Below the pieces are notes generated by a model that was given only the letters and a program-made list of their open reading frames with translations, ran no database searches and was not told where the DNA came from. From contig NZ_FOKG01000001.1 of the NCBI RefSeq assembly GCF_900111885.1, positions 780,489 to 844,488 of the forward strand: a stretch of 64,000 nt of DNA, in the 5' to 3' direction. Within the stretch, counting starts at the first letter, position 1; every line of letters begins with the position of its first letter. Positions 8,331 to 19,198 of this stretch are shown piece after piece. Position numbers and translations under genes: made by a program. This DNA is from Amycolatopsis marina. Lineage in GTDB: Bacteria > Actinomycetota > Actinomycetes > Mycobacteriales > Pseudonocardiaceae.

Positions 8331-10871
8331 GTGGTCGCCGCGCGGGAAACGACGCTGCAGGAGCTCTTGGAGGGGTCAAAGCAGTACAAGGTGCCGCTCT
8401 ATCAGCGCACGTACTCATGGACGCATGCTCACCTGGAGCGGCTGTGGGACGACATCATCCAGCTGGCGGAGGACCGGGCGGCCGATCCCGCGGTGACTCA
8501 CTTCATTGGTTCGCTGGTTCTGGCGCCGAGCCCGACGAACGGGCCAGCCGGAGTGCAAGAATTTCTGGTGATCGACGGTCAGCAACGACTGACAACCCTG
8601 TCGATCCTGCTGTGCGCCTTGCGGGACTACCGTGCTGAGCGCGAGACTGCGGAGCATCGTGAGCGGATTGATCAGCAGTACCTGATCAACAAGTGGAAGC
8701 CTGAGGAACACCAGCTCAAGCTCGTCCCGACGCAGGCGGATCGGCCGGCATATCTGGCCTGCCTCTACGCAACACCGCAAGCAGGGGGATCCGACCGGGT
8801 CGGCGGTGCATACCGGTTCTTCAAGGCCCAGCTTACCAGCGCTGACGACCCCGACGATCTGACTGATATCCAGCGGGTTGAGGACACCGTGATTTCCGGT
8901 CTGTCGCTGGTCTCGGTGACAGCTCAGGCCGGGGACAACGCCCACCGAATTTTCGAGTCGCTGAACAACACCGGTTTGCGATTGACCCAGGGTGACCTAC
9001 TGCGCAACTACCTCTTCATGCGACTGCCCACCCGAAGTGAGGCCGTATACGACTCGCTGTGGCTGCCCTTGCAGAAGAGCCTCAGCAGCAGCGAGCTCGA
9101 GCTGCTGTTCTGGCTCGACCTGGTCCAAAGTGACCCACGGATCAAGCAGGCCGACACCTATGCGGGACAGCAACGACGCCTCGATCGGATGCGTACCGAA
9201 CAGGAGATCGAGCAAGAGGTGGCGAGGTTCGCCCGCCTTGGCGCACTTCTGCGCACGATCCTCGACCCCGCACACGAGGCCGACCCACCCGTGCGGCATC
9301 GGCTACAGCGTCTCGGCGCTTGGGGCACCACTACCGTCTATCCCCTGCTGCTACACCTCCTCGACCGGCGGCAGAGCGGTACAGCCGACTCGGCACAGAT
9401 CGCTTCCGCGATGCTCTATGTGGAGAGCTACTTCGTGCGGCGACTGCTGATCGGTCGTGCGACGGCCAGCATCAACCGCGTCCTGTTGTCCGTCGTCACC
9501 GAGATGGACACGGCACTCCCCGTTGACGAGGCTGTTCGCCAGTATCTGTCGGCCGGCCGGAAGTACTACGCCAGTGATGCCGACGTGCGGGCCGCGGTGC
9601 GCACGATCCCCTACTACCTCAATGGGCGACCGCACCAGCGTGCTTTGGTCCTCCGGTGGCTGGAGGAGTCCTACGGCAGCAAGGAGCCGGTCGATCTGAC
9701 CTCGCTCACCATCGAACACGTGCTGCCACAAACTATTACGCCGGAATGGCGAGACACGTTGAGCGAGGATCTGGAGCCCGGCGAGGAGTTCGGCCAAGTA
9801 CACGAAGCACTGGTCCATACGCTCGGCAACCTGACGCTCACCGGCTACAACGCGAAGCTGAGCAACAGTTCGTTCGAGATCAAGCGGCAGCAGTTGGCCG
9901 CGAGCGGTGTGTTCATGAACCAGGAGATCGCCAGGGAAGAGCGCTGGGGGCGACCGCAGATACATGCCCGCGCTGACGCGCTGGCGGAGCGGGTGATCGA
10001 GGAATGGCCGGGGCCCACCGCTCAGGGACAAAACCGGATAGGTATGGCGTGGGACGTGATGAACCGCGCACTTGCCGAGTTGCCTGCCGGGTCGTGGACG
10101 ACATATGGCGATGTTGCGGCGCTCATCGGCACCCATCCGGTGTCGATCGGGCAGCGCCTGGCCACCACGTCGGCACCGAACGCCCATCGTGTGTTGCAGA
10201 CCGACGGCAAGGTCTCGCCGAACTTCGCGTGGCTTGAGTCCGACCGGTCAGATGACCCGCGGGAGGTGCTGGAGGCGGAGGGCGTCGAGTTCGACGCGCA
10301 CGGCCGCGCCAACCGATCCCAGCACATCACGACAGAAGAACTCGCCTCGCTCAGCAGCAGTGAGGTGGCCGGAATGCTGCCGGAGCCCGATCCTGGGCAG
10401 GATCCGGATCTGCGTGATCGGTTTCGCGACCAGCTCGCCGAGCTGCAAGGCCCGGATATCGCCCGGGCCACGTTGCTGGTGCTGGATGCCTGGGTCGCGG
10501 CGGGTGGCCAGCTCAAGTACGGGGTCGCGCCTAGCGAGACCTCTTGCTTCCTGCTGTCCCGGACCCAATCGGCGGACGACGGAACCATCTGGCCTGCGAC
10601 CATCTACCCGAGTGGCAAGTTCGAGGTGGTGTTTCAGCACCTTCGCACGCGCCCACCGTTCGACGAGCCCGCGCTTCGGGAGGAGCTCAGGCAGCGGTTC
10701 AACAAGGTCGACAGGGTTGAGCTGTCCGCAGCGAAAATCGACCTTCGGCCCGGGTTCGACCTCAGCATCCTCGTCGATCAACAGGCGCGGGAGGTCGTCG
10801 TCGAGACCCTCGGCTGGTTCCACGAGCTGTCGCAAACACAGCAATCAAGTAGCCGATCGAGAGCCGAATAG
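8331..10871 (+). CDS. GmrSD/SspE-like DUF262-DUF1524 nuclease fused to an alkyltransferase-like (ATL) domain
   Basis: An 846-residue multidomain protein, probably a modification-dependent or anti-phage nuclease. The N-terminal DUF262 domain has YQRTYSW (24-30) and IDGQQRLTTL (81-90), the nucleotide-binding/hydrolysis signature of GmrS and SspE. The DUF1524 HNH-like nuclease has EHVLPQ (462-467) and LGNLTL (498-503). Residues about 570-657 match the DNA-binding fold of O6-alkylguanine transferases (GSWTTYGDVAALIG, then PNAHRV at 616-621). The catalytic PCHRV cysteine is absent, as in ATL proteins that recognise but do not repair alkylated bases. A further C-terminal domain (about 712-837, AAGGQLKYG, IDLRPGFDLSILVD) is unidentified. 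GTG at 8331 was chosen because it follows AGGAGGGGG; an in-frame upstream ATG at 8232 has no ribosome site. Confidence 0.9.
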   Translation: MVAARETTLQELLEGSKQYKVPLYQRTYSWTHAHLERLWDDIIQLAEDRAADPAVTHFIGSLVLAPSPTNGPAGVQEFLVIDGQQRLTTLSILLCALRDYRAERETAEHRERIDQQYLINKWKPEEHQLKLVPTQADRPAYLACLYATPQAGGSDRVGGAYRFFKAQLTSADDPDDLTDIQRVEDTVISGLSLVSVTAQAGDNAHRIFESLNNTGLRLTQGDLLRNYLFMRLPTRSEAVYDSLWLPLQKSLSSSELELLFWLDLVQSDPRIKQADTYAGQQRRLDRMRTEQEIEQEVARFARLGALLRTILDPAHEADPPVRHRLQRLGAWGTTTVYPLLLHLLDRRQSGTADSAQIASAMLYVESYFVRRLLIGRATASINRVLLSVVTEMDTALPVDEAVRQYLSAGRKYYASDADVRAAVRTIPYYLNGRPHQRALVLRWLEESYGSKEPVDLTSLTIEHVLPQTITPEWRDTLSEDLEPGEEFGQVHEALVHTLGNLTLTGYNAKLSNSSFEIKRQQLAASGVFMNQEIAREERWGRPQIHARADALAERVIEEWPGPTAQGQNRIGMAWDVMNRALAELPAGSWTTYGDVAALIGTHPVSIGQRLATTSAPNAHRVLQTDGKVSPNFAWLESDRSDDPREVLEAEGVEFDAHGRANRSQHITTEELASLSSSEVAGMLPEPDPGQDPDLRDRFRDQLAELQGPDIARATLLVLDAWVAAGGQLKYGVAPSETSCFLLSRTQSADDGTIWPATIYPSGKFEVVFQHLRTRPPFDEPALREELRQRFNKVDRVELSAAKIDLRPGFDLSILVDQQAREVVVETLGWFHELSQTQQSSSRSRAE

Positions 10872-11151
10872 GCGGCCATCAGTGCCATACGGCCGTCTCT
10901 TGTCTGGCGAAGCTCGATTGTGACGTCTCCGTTCTTTGTGTGCCGTTCTGTGCACGGCAAGTACAGAATGGGTGTGAAATTCGCTGGAACCGGAGTCCCC
11001 CCGAACGCTCTCAGTGACCTACTCGTGCTCCCGTGCCCCTCAGGTCTCGAGTCGGACACGGTCCCGGGATCCGCGCCGGATCGTGCTAACGGGAGACGCC
11101 TTCGTTGCGCTGTCTGGGGTACGGCTATGCAACCAGACCGGCGGGGTTCAC

Positions 11152-12081
11152 ATGAAGAAGACGTTGTTCGCGCTGTTCGCGGCGTTGGCCTTGCTGTTGC
11201 TGAGCACGCCCGGCGCGTCTGCCAAGCCTGTTCCGGGGAACGTCACCGTTACGGCTGAGCCAGGGGCGGAGTGTGGCACCGCCGTGGTAACGCTGATCAA
11301 CACCACCGACTACTACTTCGGCGCCACGTACGCCTCGACGGTGACTCCCACGAACGGCTCGGGCGACAAACTCGCGGTCGACAACCGTGCAGGCCGCGAG
11401 CTGGACGGCGACCACTCCAGGCTGATGAAGTTCGCCGAGGACGAGGGCGCGAAGCGGCAGGCGATCGTCACCGTGTGGGTGATGGAAGGCGCCGAGCAGG
11501 ACAACTACAAGGACGACACCAACCTTCTCCCGTCGGCGTTCGACGAGGTCATCGTGAACACCGACTGCCTGCCGAACCCCGGCGACGACTGCTCGGTCGG
11601 CGAGGCACCTGGCACCGTCGGCGACGACGGCATGTGCGTGCCGAAGCCGCGGCCGGGGGACGATTGCGTGACCGAGGACGGCGCCGACGGCACCCTCGAC
11701 GACGACCTGACCTGCGTGCCCACGCCTGAGCCGATCTCCACCACGCCACCGACGCGGGTCACCGACCAGACCACGACCGCGCCGGCCGTCCCGTCGACCA
11801 CGACGCCTGCCGGTGGAAGCACGCTCGGGTTCCAGGACAAGGACTGCGGCGAGCTCACCACCCAGGAAGCTCGCTCCCTGCTGGCGCAGGATCGCACCGA
11901 TCCGCACCACCTGGACGCCGACAACGACGGCGAACCGTGTGAGATCGATCAGGTCTCGTTCGCCACCGGCAACCTGGCTGCGACCGGCGTTTCCGGCGTC
12001 GGCTGGATGGTGCCACTGGGCGTGCTGCTGATCGCCACGGGCGTCGGAGCGGTGCTCCTTCCGTATCTGCGGCGCAACTGA
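11152..12081 (+). CDS. Secreted, sortase-anchored Excalibur-domain protein
   Basis: A 309-residue exported protein. A signal peptide (KK, hydrophobic core, ASA cleavage near residue 24) is followed by a domain of about 110 residues and two short GDDC...C repeats. A Thr/Pro-rich linker then leads to an Excalibur calcium-binding domain (FQDKDCGELTTQEA, DADNDGEPCE). It ends with LAATG, a transmembrane segment and an RRN tail, the layout of a class E sortase (LAxTG) substrate. The ATG at 11152 is chosen over upstream in-frame starts because it begins the signal peptide. The stop abuts the convergent MocR stop directly. Confidence 0.88.
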   Translation: MKKTLFALFAALALLLLSTPGASAKPVPGNVTVTAEPGAECGTAVVTLINTTDYYFGATYASTVTPTNGSGDKLAVDNRAGRELDGDHSRLMKFAEDEGAKRQAIVTVWVMEGAEQDNYKDDTNLLPSAFDEVIVNTDCLPNPGDDCSVGEAPGTVGDDGMCVPKPRPGDDCVTEDGADGTLDDDLTCVPTPEPISTTPPTRVTDQTTTAPAVPSTTTPAGGSTLGFQDKDCGELTTQEARSLLAQDRTDPHHLDADNDGEPCEIDQVSFATGNLAATGVSGVGWMVPLGVLLIATGVGAVLLPYLRRN

Positions 12082-13428
12082 TCAGCGGCCGCCTCGCCAG
12101 CCGCCTGTGCGGGCCGCTGTGGCGAGCTGGTCCGCCAACTCGGCGTGGCCCTCCGCGACCAGGCCCACGGTGACCCTGATGTGCCCGGCCTGGTTCGGCA
12201 GCACCGCGAACGGCGCACCCGGCGTCACCCCGATTCCTTGGCTGGCAAGGCGAACGATCGCCGCCGACTCGTCCAGCACGGGGACCCAGATGTTGATTCC
12301 GTCAACACCCTGCACCTGAATCCCGCGGTCCGCGAGGGCGTTCACCACGGCTGCCCTCCGCCCGCGGTACTCCCGCACCGCGTGCGCCACCTGTTCGATC
12401 GCGCGATCCTCGGTGAGGAGTTCGAGCAGGATCCGCTGTAGCAGCCTGCTCGTCCACCCCTGCCCGAGCTGGCGCCGCCCGTTGATCTCCCGCAGCGTCT
12501 CCGCAGGCCCGCTCATCGCGGCAAGCCGCAGGTCGGGGCCGTGCGACTTCGAAAAGCTGCGGACATGCACCGTCTGGTCCGGCACCCACTCACCCAGACT
12601 GAGCGCGGGCGTCGCGGCGACGTAGCCCGCCGAGTCGTCCTCGACGATCGGCGTTCCCGTCTCGCGCACGATCGCCGCCAGCTCCCGCGCCCGCTCGGGC
12701 GTCATCGACACCCCCGTCGGATTCTGCGCTCGTGGCTGGAGGAACACCGCCGCCGCGGGCGAGGTCAGCGCCTCGGTGAGGGCGTCCGCGCGCATGCCCT
12801 CGGCGTCGAGCGGCACGCCGGCCACCTCGGCGCCTGCCGCCACGAGCAGATCCGTCAGCGGAGGAAAGCCGGGATGTTCGACGATGACCCGGTCACCGAA
12901 CCGGACCAGGGACTGCGTGACCATGCTGATCGCGTCCATCGCACCGTCGGCGACGGTGAACTCCTCCGCGTCGTAGGGCCAGTCCGCGCGCAACGTCTGC
13001 ACCAGCTCCGGCAGCACCGGGTCGTCGAGGTATCCACCGGGCGTTGCCGCCGTCGTCAACTGCCGGACCGCGGCGCGCAGGTCCGGCAGCAGCTCCGGGT
13101 CGGGAACCCCGGTCGAGAGGTCGAGATCGAACGTCGTCGCGCGTTCCATCGCCTGCCGGTAACGAACGGAGCCGCCCGTGGCGATGTCCGCGACTGTCGT
13201 GCCCCGCCGCCCATCGGTCCGGATCGTTCCGGAACGGGCCAGCAGTGCCCATGCGGAACTGACCGTCGTCGGCGAGAGGCCGAGCTGCTTCGCGACCGTG
13301 CGAATCGGCGGCAGTTTCGTGCCCGCGGTGAGCACTCCGTCGCGAAACGCCCTGCTCACGGCGTTGGCCAGGCCGCGGGCGTTCGGCTCGTCGAGCCGCC
13401 ACTCAAGATCACTCAGCAGGTCACTCAT
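12082..13428 (-). CDS. MocR-type transcriptional regulator (GntR helix-turn-helix plus aminotransferase-like domain)
   Basis: A 448-residue regulator. Residues 1-80 form a GntR-type winged helix (GTKLPPIRTVAKQLGLSP); the rest is a fold-type I aminotransferase domain that binds PLP. Signature residues are QNPTG (235-239), ED at 263-264 and the Schiff-base lysine K294 in SFSKSHGPD. MocR proteins use PLP plus an amine or amino acid as effector and usually control a divergent gene. Here that is the dehydrogenase-aminotransferase-amidohydrolase operon, starting 60 bp away. ATG 13428 begins the HTH; the longer upstream frame reads through the promoter and was rejected. Confidence 0.92.
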   Translation of the reverse strand: MSDLLSDLEWRLDEPNARGLANAVSRAFRDGVLTAGTKLPPIRTVAKQLGLSPTTVSSAWALLARSGTIRTDGRRGTTVADIATGGSVRYRQAMERATTFDLDLSTGVPDPELLPDLRAAVRQLTTAATPGGYLDDPVLPELVQTLRADWPYDAEEFTVADGAMDAISMVTQSLVRFGDRVIVEHPGFPPLTDLLVAAGAEVAGVPLDAEGMRADALTEALTSPAAAVFLQPRAQNPTGVSMTPERARELAAIVRETGTPIVEDDSAGYVAATPALSLGEWVPDQTVHVRSFSKSHGPDLRLAAMSGPAETLREINGRRQLGQGWTSRLLQRILLELLTEDRAIEQVAHAVREYRGRRAAVVNALADRGIQVQGVDGINIWVPVLDESAAIVRLASQGIGVTPGAPFAVLPNQAGHIRVTVGLVAEGHAELADQLATAARTGGWRGGR

Positions 13429-13488
13429 ATTTGTAACATAGCAAAATAGGTATTGTTCGTACCTCGCATGGCACTTAATGTCCAATGT
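13429..13488. promoter_or_regulatory. Divergent promoter region between mocR-like gene and catabolic operon
   Basis: A 60-bp AT-rich gap (contains TTTGTAACATAGC and TAGGTATTGTTCG) in otherwise GC-rich DNA. GTAACATA and TATTGTTC are an imperfect inverted pair. It must hold both promoters and is the obvious place for MocR binding. The exact boxes are uncertain. Confidence 0.5.
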
Positions 13489-14979
<1,491 letters not shown>

Positions 14980-15013
14980 GCAGCACGCGACCGTCAGGAA
15001 GGAAAACCAGTAA

Positions 15014-16384
15014 ATGACGGATACTTTGTCCACTGTAGAATCTGTGGACGCACAGCGGATCCGCCGGGACGACCGCGCACACGTCTTCCACTCGTGGTCC
15101 GCGCAGGGGCAGATCGATCCGCTCCCGATCGCCAGCGCGTCCGGCTCGTACTTCTGGGACTACGAGGGCAAGCGCTACCTCGACTTCTCCTCCCAGTTGG
15201 TGAACGTCAACATCGGCTACCAGCACCCGAAGCTGGTGGCGGCGATCCAGGAGCAGGCCGGCAAACTCACGACCGTCGCACCGTCGTTCGCGAACGACGC
15301 GCGCGCCGAGGCGGCACGGCTCATCGCCGAACTCGCCCCAGGTGACCTGGACACGGTGTTCTTCACCAACGGCGGCGCCGAGGCCAATGAGAACGCCATC
15401 CGGATGGCCCGACTGCACACCGGGCGACACAAAGTCCTTGCCGCCTACCGCAGCTACCACGGTGCGACGGCAGGCGCCATCGCCCTGACCGGCGATCCCC
15501 GCCGCTGGCCGTCGGAGCCGGGGATGTCCGGCGTCGTGCGTTACTGGGGCCCCTACCCGTACCGCTCGGCGTTCCACGCGGAGTCGCAGCAGCAGGAGTG
15601 CGAACGCGCGCTGGAGCATCTGCGCAGCACCCTGGCCGTCGAAGGCCCCCAGACCGTCGCGGCGATCATCCTGGAAACCGTCGTCGGGACCAACGGCGTG
15701 CTCGTGCCGCCGGACGGCTACCTCCGGGGCGTTCGCGAACTGTGCGACGAGTTCGGGATCATCCTGATCGCGGACGAGGTGATGGCCGGGTTCGGCCGGT
15801 GCGGTGAGTGGTTCGCCGTCGACCACTGGAACATCACACCCGACCTGATCACCTTCGCCAAGGGCGTCAACTCCGGTTACGTCCCGCTCGGTGGCGTGAT
15901 CATCTCCAGGGCCATCGCGGGCACCTTCCAGGACCGGCCCTTTCCCGGTGGACTCACCTACTCGGGACATCCGCTGGCGTGTGCGTCGGCGGTCGCGTCG
16001 ATCGGTATCTTCCGCGAGGAGGGGATCATCGAGCACGCCCGCGACCTGGGTGCGAACGTGATCGGCCCGGCGCTGGCCGACCTGGCCCGGCGGCACCCGT
16101 CCGTCGGTGACGTCCGGGGTCTCGGCGTGATGTGGGCAATGGAACTCGTGCGCGACCGGGACACCCGCGAGCCGCTCGTGCCGTTCAACGCGGCAGGTGC
16201 CGACGCCGCACCCATGGGCGAGTTCGCTGCCGCCTGCAAGCAGCGAGGACTGTGGCCCTTCACACACTTCAACCGGACGCACGTCGTGCCCCCGTGCACC
16301 ACCAGCGCGGAGGAGGTGCTCGCCGGTATCGAGATCCTGGACACCGCTCTCGACGTCGCGGATCGTTACTACACCGGCGGTTAG
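15014..16384 (+). CDS. Class III (omega-amino acid:pyruvate-type) aminotransferase
   Basis: A 456-residue PLP enzyme. It has the class III signatures: FFTNGGAEANENAIRMAR (cofactor-phosphate region), YRSYHGATAGA, ILIADEVMAGFGRCGEWF, and the PLP lysine K283 in TFAKGVNSGY. It probably moves the amino group from an omega-amino acid such as beta-alanine, 3-aminoisobutyrate or taurine to pyruvate, giving a semialdehyde for the preceding MmsA-type enzyme. GGAAGGAAAACC precedes the ATG. The exact substrate is not readable, but the dehydrogenase-aminotransferase pairing fits beta-alanine or aminoisobutyrate catabolism. Confidence 0.88.
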   Translation: MTDTLSTVESVDAQRIRRDDRAHVFHSWSAQGQIDPLPIASASGSYFWDYEGKRYLDFSSQLVNVNIGYQHPKLVAAIQEQAGKLTTVAPSFANDARAEAARLIAELAPGDLDTVFFTNGGAEANENAIRMARLHTGRHKVLAAYRSYHGATAGAIALTGDPRRWPSEPGMSGVVRYWGPYPYRSAFHAESQQQECERALEHLRSTLAVEGPQTVAAIILETVVGTNGVLVPPDGYLRGVRELCDEFGIILIADEVMAGFGRCGEWFAVDHWNITPDLITFAKGVNSGYVPLGGVIISRAIAGTFQDRPFPGGLTYSGHPLACASAVASIGIFREEGIIEHARDLGANVIGPALADLARRHPSVGDVRGLGVMWAMELVRDRDTREPLVPFNAAGADAAPMGEFAAACKQRGLWPFTHFNRTHVVPPCTTSAEEVLAGIEILDTALDVADRYYTGG

Positions 16385-16403
16385 TTCCTGGAAAGGACGG
16401 CGG

Positions 16404-18023
16404 ATGAGCGAGCTGCGCGAGGGCACCTCGTCGAAGTCCGGTGGCCGGGTGCGGGTGTTCACCGGTCGCCGGATCCTCGCGCTGGACGGCACCGAACCGG
16501 AGGCCTTCGCCACCCGTGGCGAGTGGATTGTCGCCACCGGCTCGCGGGCCGACCTCCTCGCCGGATTCCCCGACGGCGAGCGGATCGACCTCGACGGCGC
16601 GCTCGTGGTTCCCGGATTCAACGACGCGCACTGCCACCCTTCCCAGGCCGCTCTGGCCCGAATACGGGCTGATCTCACCACGGCGCAGGGGCCGGATGAT
16701 GTGCGGGAGGCGTTGCGGGCCAGAGCTTCCGCTGTTCCCGAGGGGGAGTGGGTCGTCGGGCAGGCCTTCGACGCACACCGAACCGGAATGGGCGAGGTCG
16801 ATCGCGCCTTCCTCGACGAGGTGAGCCGCGAGCATCCCGTCGTGGTCGTGCACTACACCTTTCACAAGGCGGTGGTGAACAGCCGTGCGTTGGAGATCCT
16901 CGGTTATCGCTGTGCCGAGGACGCTCCGTACGGCGGGCAGTTGCTGACCGATGTGGATGGTGAACTCAACGGCTGGCTGATCGAGCGCGCCTGGCTGGAC
17001 CCGTGGCTGCCCGGGGTCGGCCGGGCCTCGATCGTCCCGGCGGGGCAGGAATCCGCGCAGGTCGCGGCACTGGCCGAGGTCAACAAAGAACTGCACGCCG
17101 TCGGCATCACGTCCTACTGTGACGCCATCGTCACTCCGGCGGAGCAGGCGATGTACGCGGCCGCGCTCGACCGCGGCATGCTGACCCCGCGTGTCGCGAT
17201 GTTGTTGTGGCACAGCTACTTCGACGAAAATTCGTGGGCATCGTCAGCGAGGCCGGTGGATCGGCTGCGGCTCGCCGGGGTCAAGCTGATGCTCGACGGC
17301 GCCCTTTCCGGGGGCACCTGCCTGTGCCAGCAGTCCTACGCCAGCGCCACGGGCCGGGACAACGGACTGCAGATCGTGTCCGATGAGGACTTCACGGACA
17401 CCGTCCGCCGGGTGCACGAAGTGGGCGCCAGGGTCGCGGTGCACGCGAACGGCGACCTTGCCATCAGCAAGGTGCTCGACGCGGTGGAATCGTTGCCCGC
17501 GCACGAGAAACCAGTAAACCATCGGATCGAGCACTGCAGCATCGTGGACGACCGGATCATCGATCGGCTCGTGGCGGCAGGCATCACGCCGGTGCCGTTC
17601 GGCGCGTTCATCCACTGTTACGGTGAGGCGATCGAAGCGTTCTACGGAGCACAGCGAGCTGAGCGTGCCTGTGCACATCGGACGATGCTGGACGCCGGGC
17701 TGACGGTCGCGGGATCGTCCGACTTCCCGATCGTGGCGATCGATCCGTTGCTCGCCGTGCAGAGCATGGTCACCAGGCGGTCGCGTGGCGGCGGGGTGTT
17801 CGGCGCGAGCCAGCGGGTGTCGGTCATCGAGGCGCTGGGTGTCTACACACACGGGTCCGCACATGCCACCGGCGAGGCCGCCACGAAGGGCAGGTTGGTA
17901 CCGGGGCAACTGGCGGACTTCGTCGCCCTGGACCAGGACCTGACGGCGATCGACCCCGGAGAGCTGAGCGATGTCGCCGTGCGCTCCACCTGGGTCGGCG
18001 CGGAATGCGTCTGGTCACGCTGA
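16404..18023 (+). CDS. YtcJ-like amidohydrolase family metal-dependent hydrolase
   Basis: A 539-residue amidohydrolase (Amidohydro_3/YtcJ group). A beta-sandwich N-terminus (VRVFTGRRILALDG) leads to the metal motif HCH at 76-78 (PGFNDAHCHPS). Later come RVAVHANGDLAI, a histidine HRIEHCS and the SSDFPIVAIDP aspartate region. These enzymes hydrolyse amides or related C-N bonds of unknown natural substrates. As third gene of the MocR-linked operon it may release the amine used by the aminotransferase; that role is inferred. ATG 16404 follows GGAAAGGACGG 20 nt after the previous stop. It ends 8 nt from the convergent sigma-factor stop. Confidence 0.88.
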   Translation: MSELREGTSSKSGGRVRVFTGRRILALDGTEPEAFATRGEWIVATGSRADLLAGFPDGERIDLDGALVVPGFNDAHCHPSQAALARIRADLTTAQGPDDVREALRARASAVPEGEWVVGQAFDAHRTGMGEVDRAFLDEVSREHPVVVVHYTFHKAVVNSRALEILGYRCAEDAPYGGQLLTDVDGELNGWLIERAWLDPWLPGVGRASIVPAGQESAQVAALAEVNKELHAVGITSYCDAIVTPAEQAMYAAALDRGMLTPRVAMLLWHSYFDENSWASSARPVDRLRLAGVKLMLDGALSGGTCLCQQSYASATGRDNGLQIVSDEDFTDTVRRVHEVGARVAVHANGDLAISKVLDAVESLPAHEKPVNHRIEHCSIVDDRIIDRLVAAGITPVPFGAFIHCYGEAIEAFYGAQRAERACAHRTMLDAGLTVAGSSDFPIVAIDPLLAVQSMVTRRSRGGGVFGASQRVSVIEALGVYTHGSAHATGEAATKGRLVPGQLADFVALDQDLTAIDPGELSDVAVRSTWVGAECVWSR

Positions 18024-18031
18024 GGGGGCAG

Positions 18032-19084
18032 TCAACGACGGCGGTCGCCCTGCTCGTGGACCACTGAACCTGCGGACCAGGGCGTTGTCTCACCGCCGTT
18101 GCGCCTGATTGGACCCGCCAGGCTTGCCGGAAGTCCGAAAGCGGGAAACAGCCGGTCGTCGAAGGTGGTGGTCTCGACGATCTCGCCGTGCTCGACGTGG
18201 AGCACGTCGAGCTTGAACGCCCGGAACCGCGAGTCGCCGGTTCGGCGCAAGTAACACGCGGCGGCGGGCATCCGGTTGGCGCGAGTGGGCGTGAGTAGCC
18301 AGGTGCCTGGGCAGGCAGGGCCGAACGCCCGGTCGAGCAGCGGCTCCAGCGCCGTCCGACCCTGGTAGCAGACCGGCTCGGGCGGCATGGTGACACGCAC
18401 GTCTTCGGCCAACAGCGCGGCGAGTCCTGCGGCGTCTCCCCGCTCGTGTGCCTCGATGTACCGGCGCAGCAGCGACTCCTCGTCCTCGCTCGGCCGGTCA
18501 GGAGAAGCCGAGGGAGCGCCCCGCAGTCTCGCCCGCGCCCGCTGCAAAGCGCTGTTCACAGCCGCAACCGTGATCTCCAGCAGGGCCGCGGTTTCCGCCG
18601 ACGAGCACCCGAGTACTTCCCGAAGGATCAGCACGGCTCGCTGCTTCGTGGGCAGAAGTTGGATCGCCGCCAGGTACGCCAGCCCGATGGTTTCCCGGCT
18701 GACGGCCACCGCCTCCGGCTCGGTCGCCTCCGGGGCGGCTTGGTCCAGCAGGCGATCGGGGTACGGCTGCAGCCACGTCACGTCACCCAACGAGTTCAGC
18801 GACGGTACCCGTCGCGCCCTGTGCCGGATCGCGTCGATGCAGGCGTTGGTCACCACCCGGTACAGCCATGGCCGCACTCCCTCGGCCTCCGGCAGACTCT
18901 CCCTGGCGCGCCAGGCCTTCAGCAGTGCCTCCTGCAACACATCCTCGGCGTCGTCGAACGAACCGCTCATGCGATAGCAATGCACGTGTAGCTCGCCGCG
19001 GTAGCGGTTCACCACCCTGGCGAACGCCGTCTCGTCACCGTCGCGCGCGGCGCCGAGCACCCGCTCGAGTCCCGGCTCAGGCAT
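18032..19084 (-). CDS. ECF RNA polymerase sigma factor with SnoaL-like C-terminal domain (SigG-type)
   Basis: A 350-residue group IV sigma factor. Region 2 is RYRGELHVHCYRMSGSFDDAEDVLQEALLKAW with WLYRVVTNACIDAIR; region 4 is LLPTKQRAVLILREVLGCSSAETAALLEI. From about residue 205 a SnoaL/NTF2-like domain follows (YIEAHERGDAAGLAALLAEDVRVTMPPEP). This matches the mycobacterial SigG (SigX5) layout, where the C-terminal domain replaces a separate anti-sigma factor. No anti-sigma gene is adjacent. It is divergent from the RibD-like reductase, with an inverted repeat between them. Confidence 0.92.
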   Translation of the reverse strand: MPEPGLERVLGAARDGDETAFARVVNRYRGELHVHCYRMSGSFDDAEDVLQEALLKAWRARESLPEAEGVRPWLYRVVTNACIDAIRHRARRVPSLNSLGDVTWLQPYPDRLLDQAAPEATEPEAVAVSRETIGLAYLAAIQLLPTKQRAVLILREVLGCSSAETAALLEITVAAVNSALQRARARLRGAPSASPDRPSEDEESLLRRYIEAHERGDAAGLAALLAEDVRVTMPPEPVCYQGRTALEPLLDRAFGPACPGTWLLTPTRANRMPAAACYLRRTGDSRFRAFKLDVLHVEHGEIVETTTFDDRLFPAFGLPASLAGPIRRNGGETTPWSAGSVVHEQGDRRR

Positions 19085-19124
19085 ATCCTGTCTCCATATC
19101 CATGTGACGTCACCAACCTCGCTG

Positions 19125-19146
19125 ACTCATCGGTCTAGCGATGAGT
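19125..19146. promoter_or_regulatory. Inverted repeat ACTCATCG-N6-CGATGAGT between divergent genes
   Basis: An exact 8-bp inverted repeat with a 6-nt centre (GTCTAG) lies in the 114-bp gap between the SigG-type sigma gene and the RibD-like reductase, about 50 bp before the reductase start. The size fits a dimeric repressor operator. No matching regulator can be named. Confidence 0.5.
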
Positions 19147-19198
19147 TCGGCCGGTCCCCGTCGTGTGAACCTGTACCGGCACAGATATCAGGAGGTTC

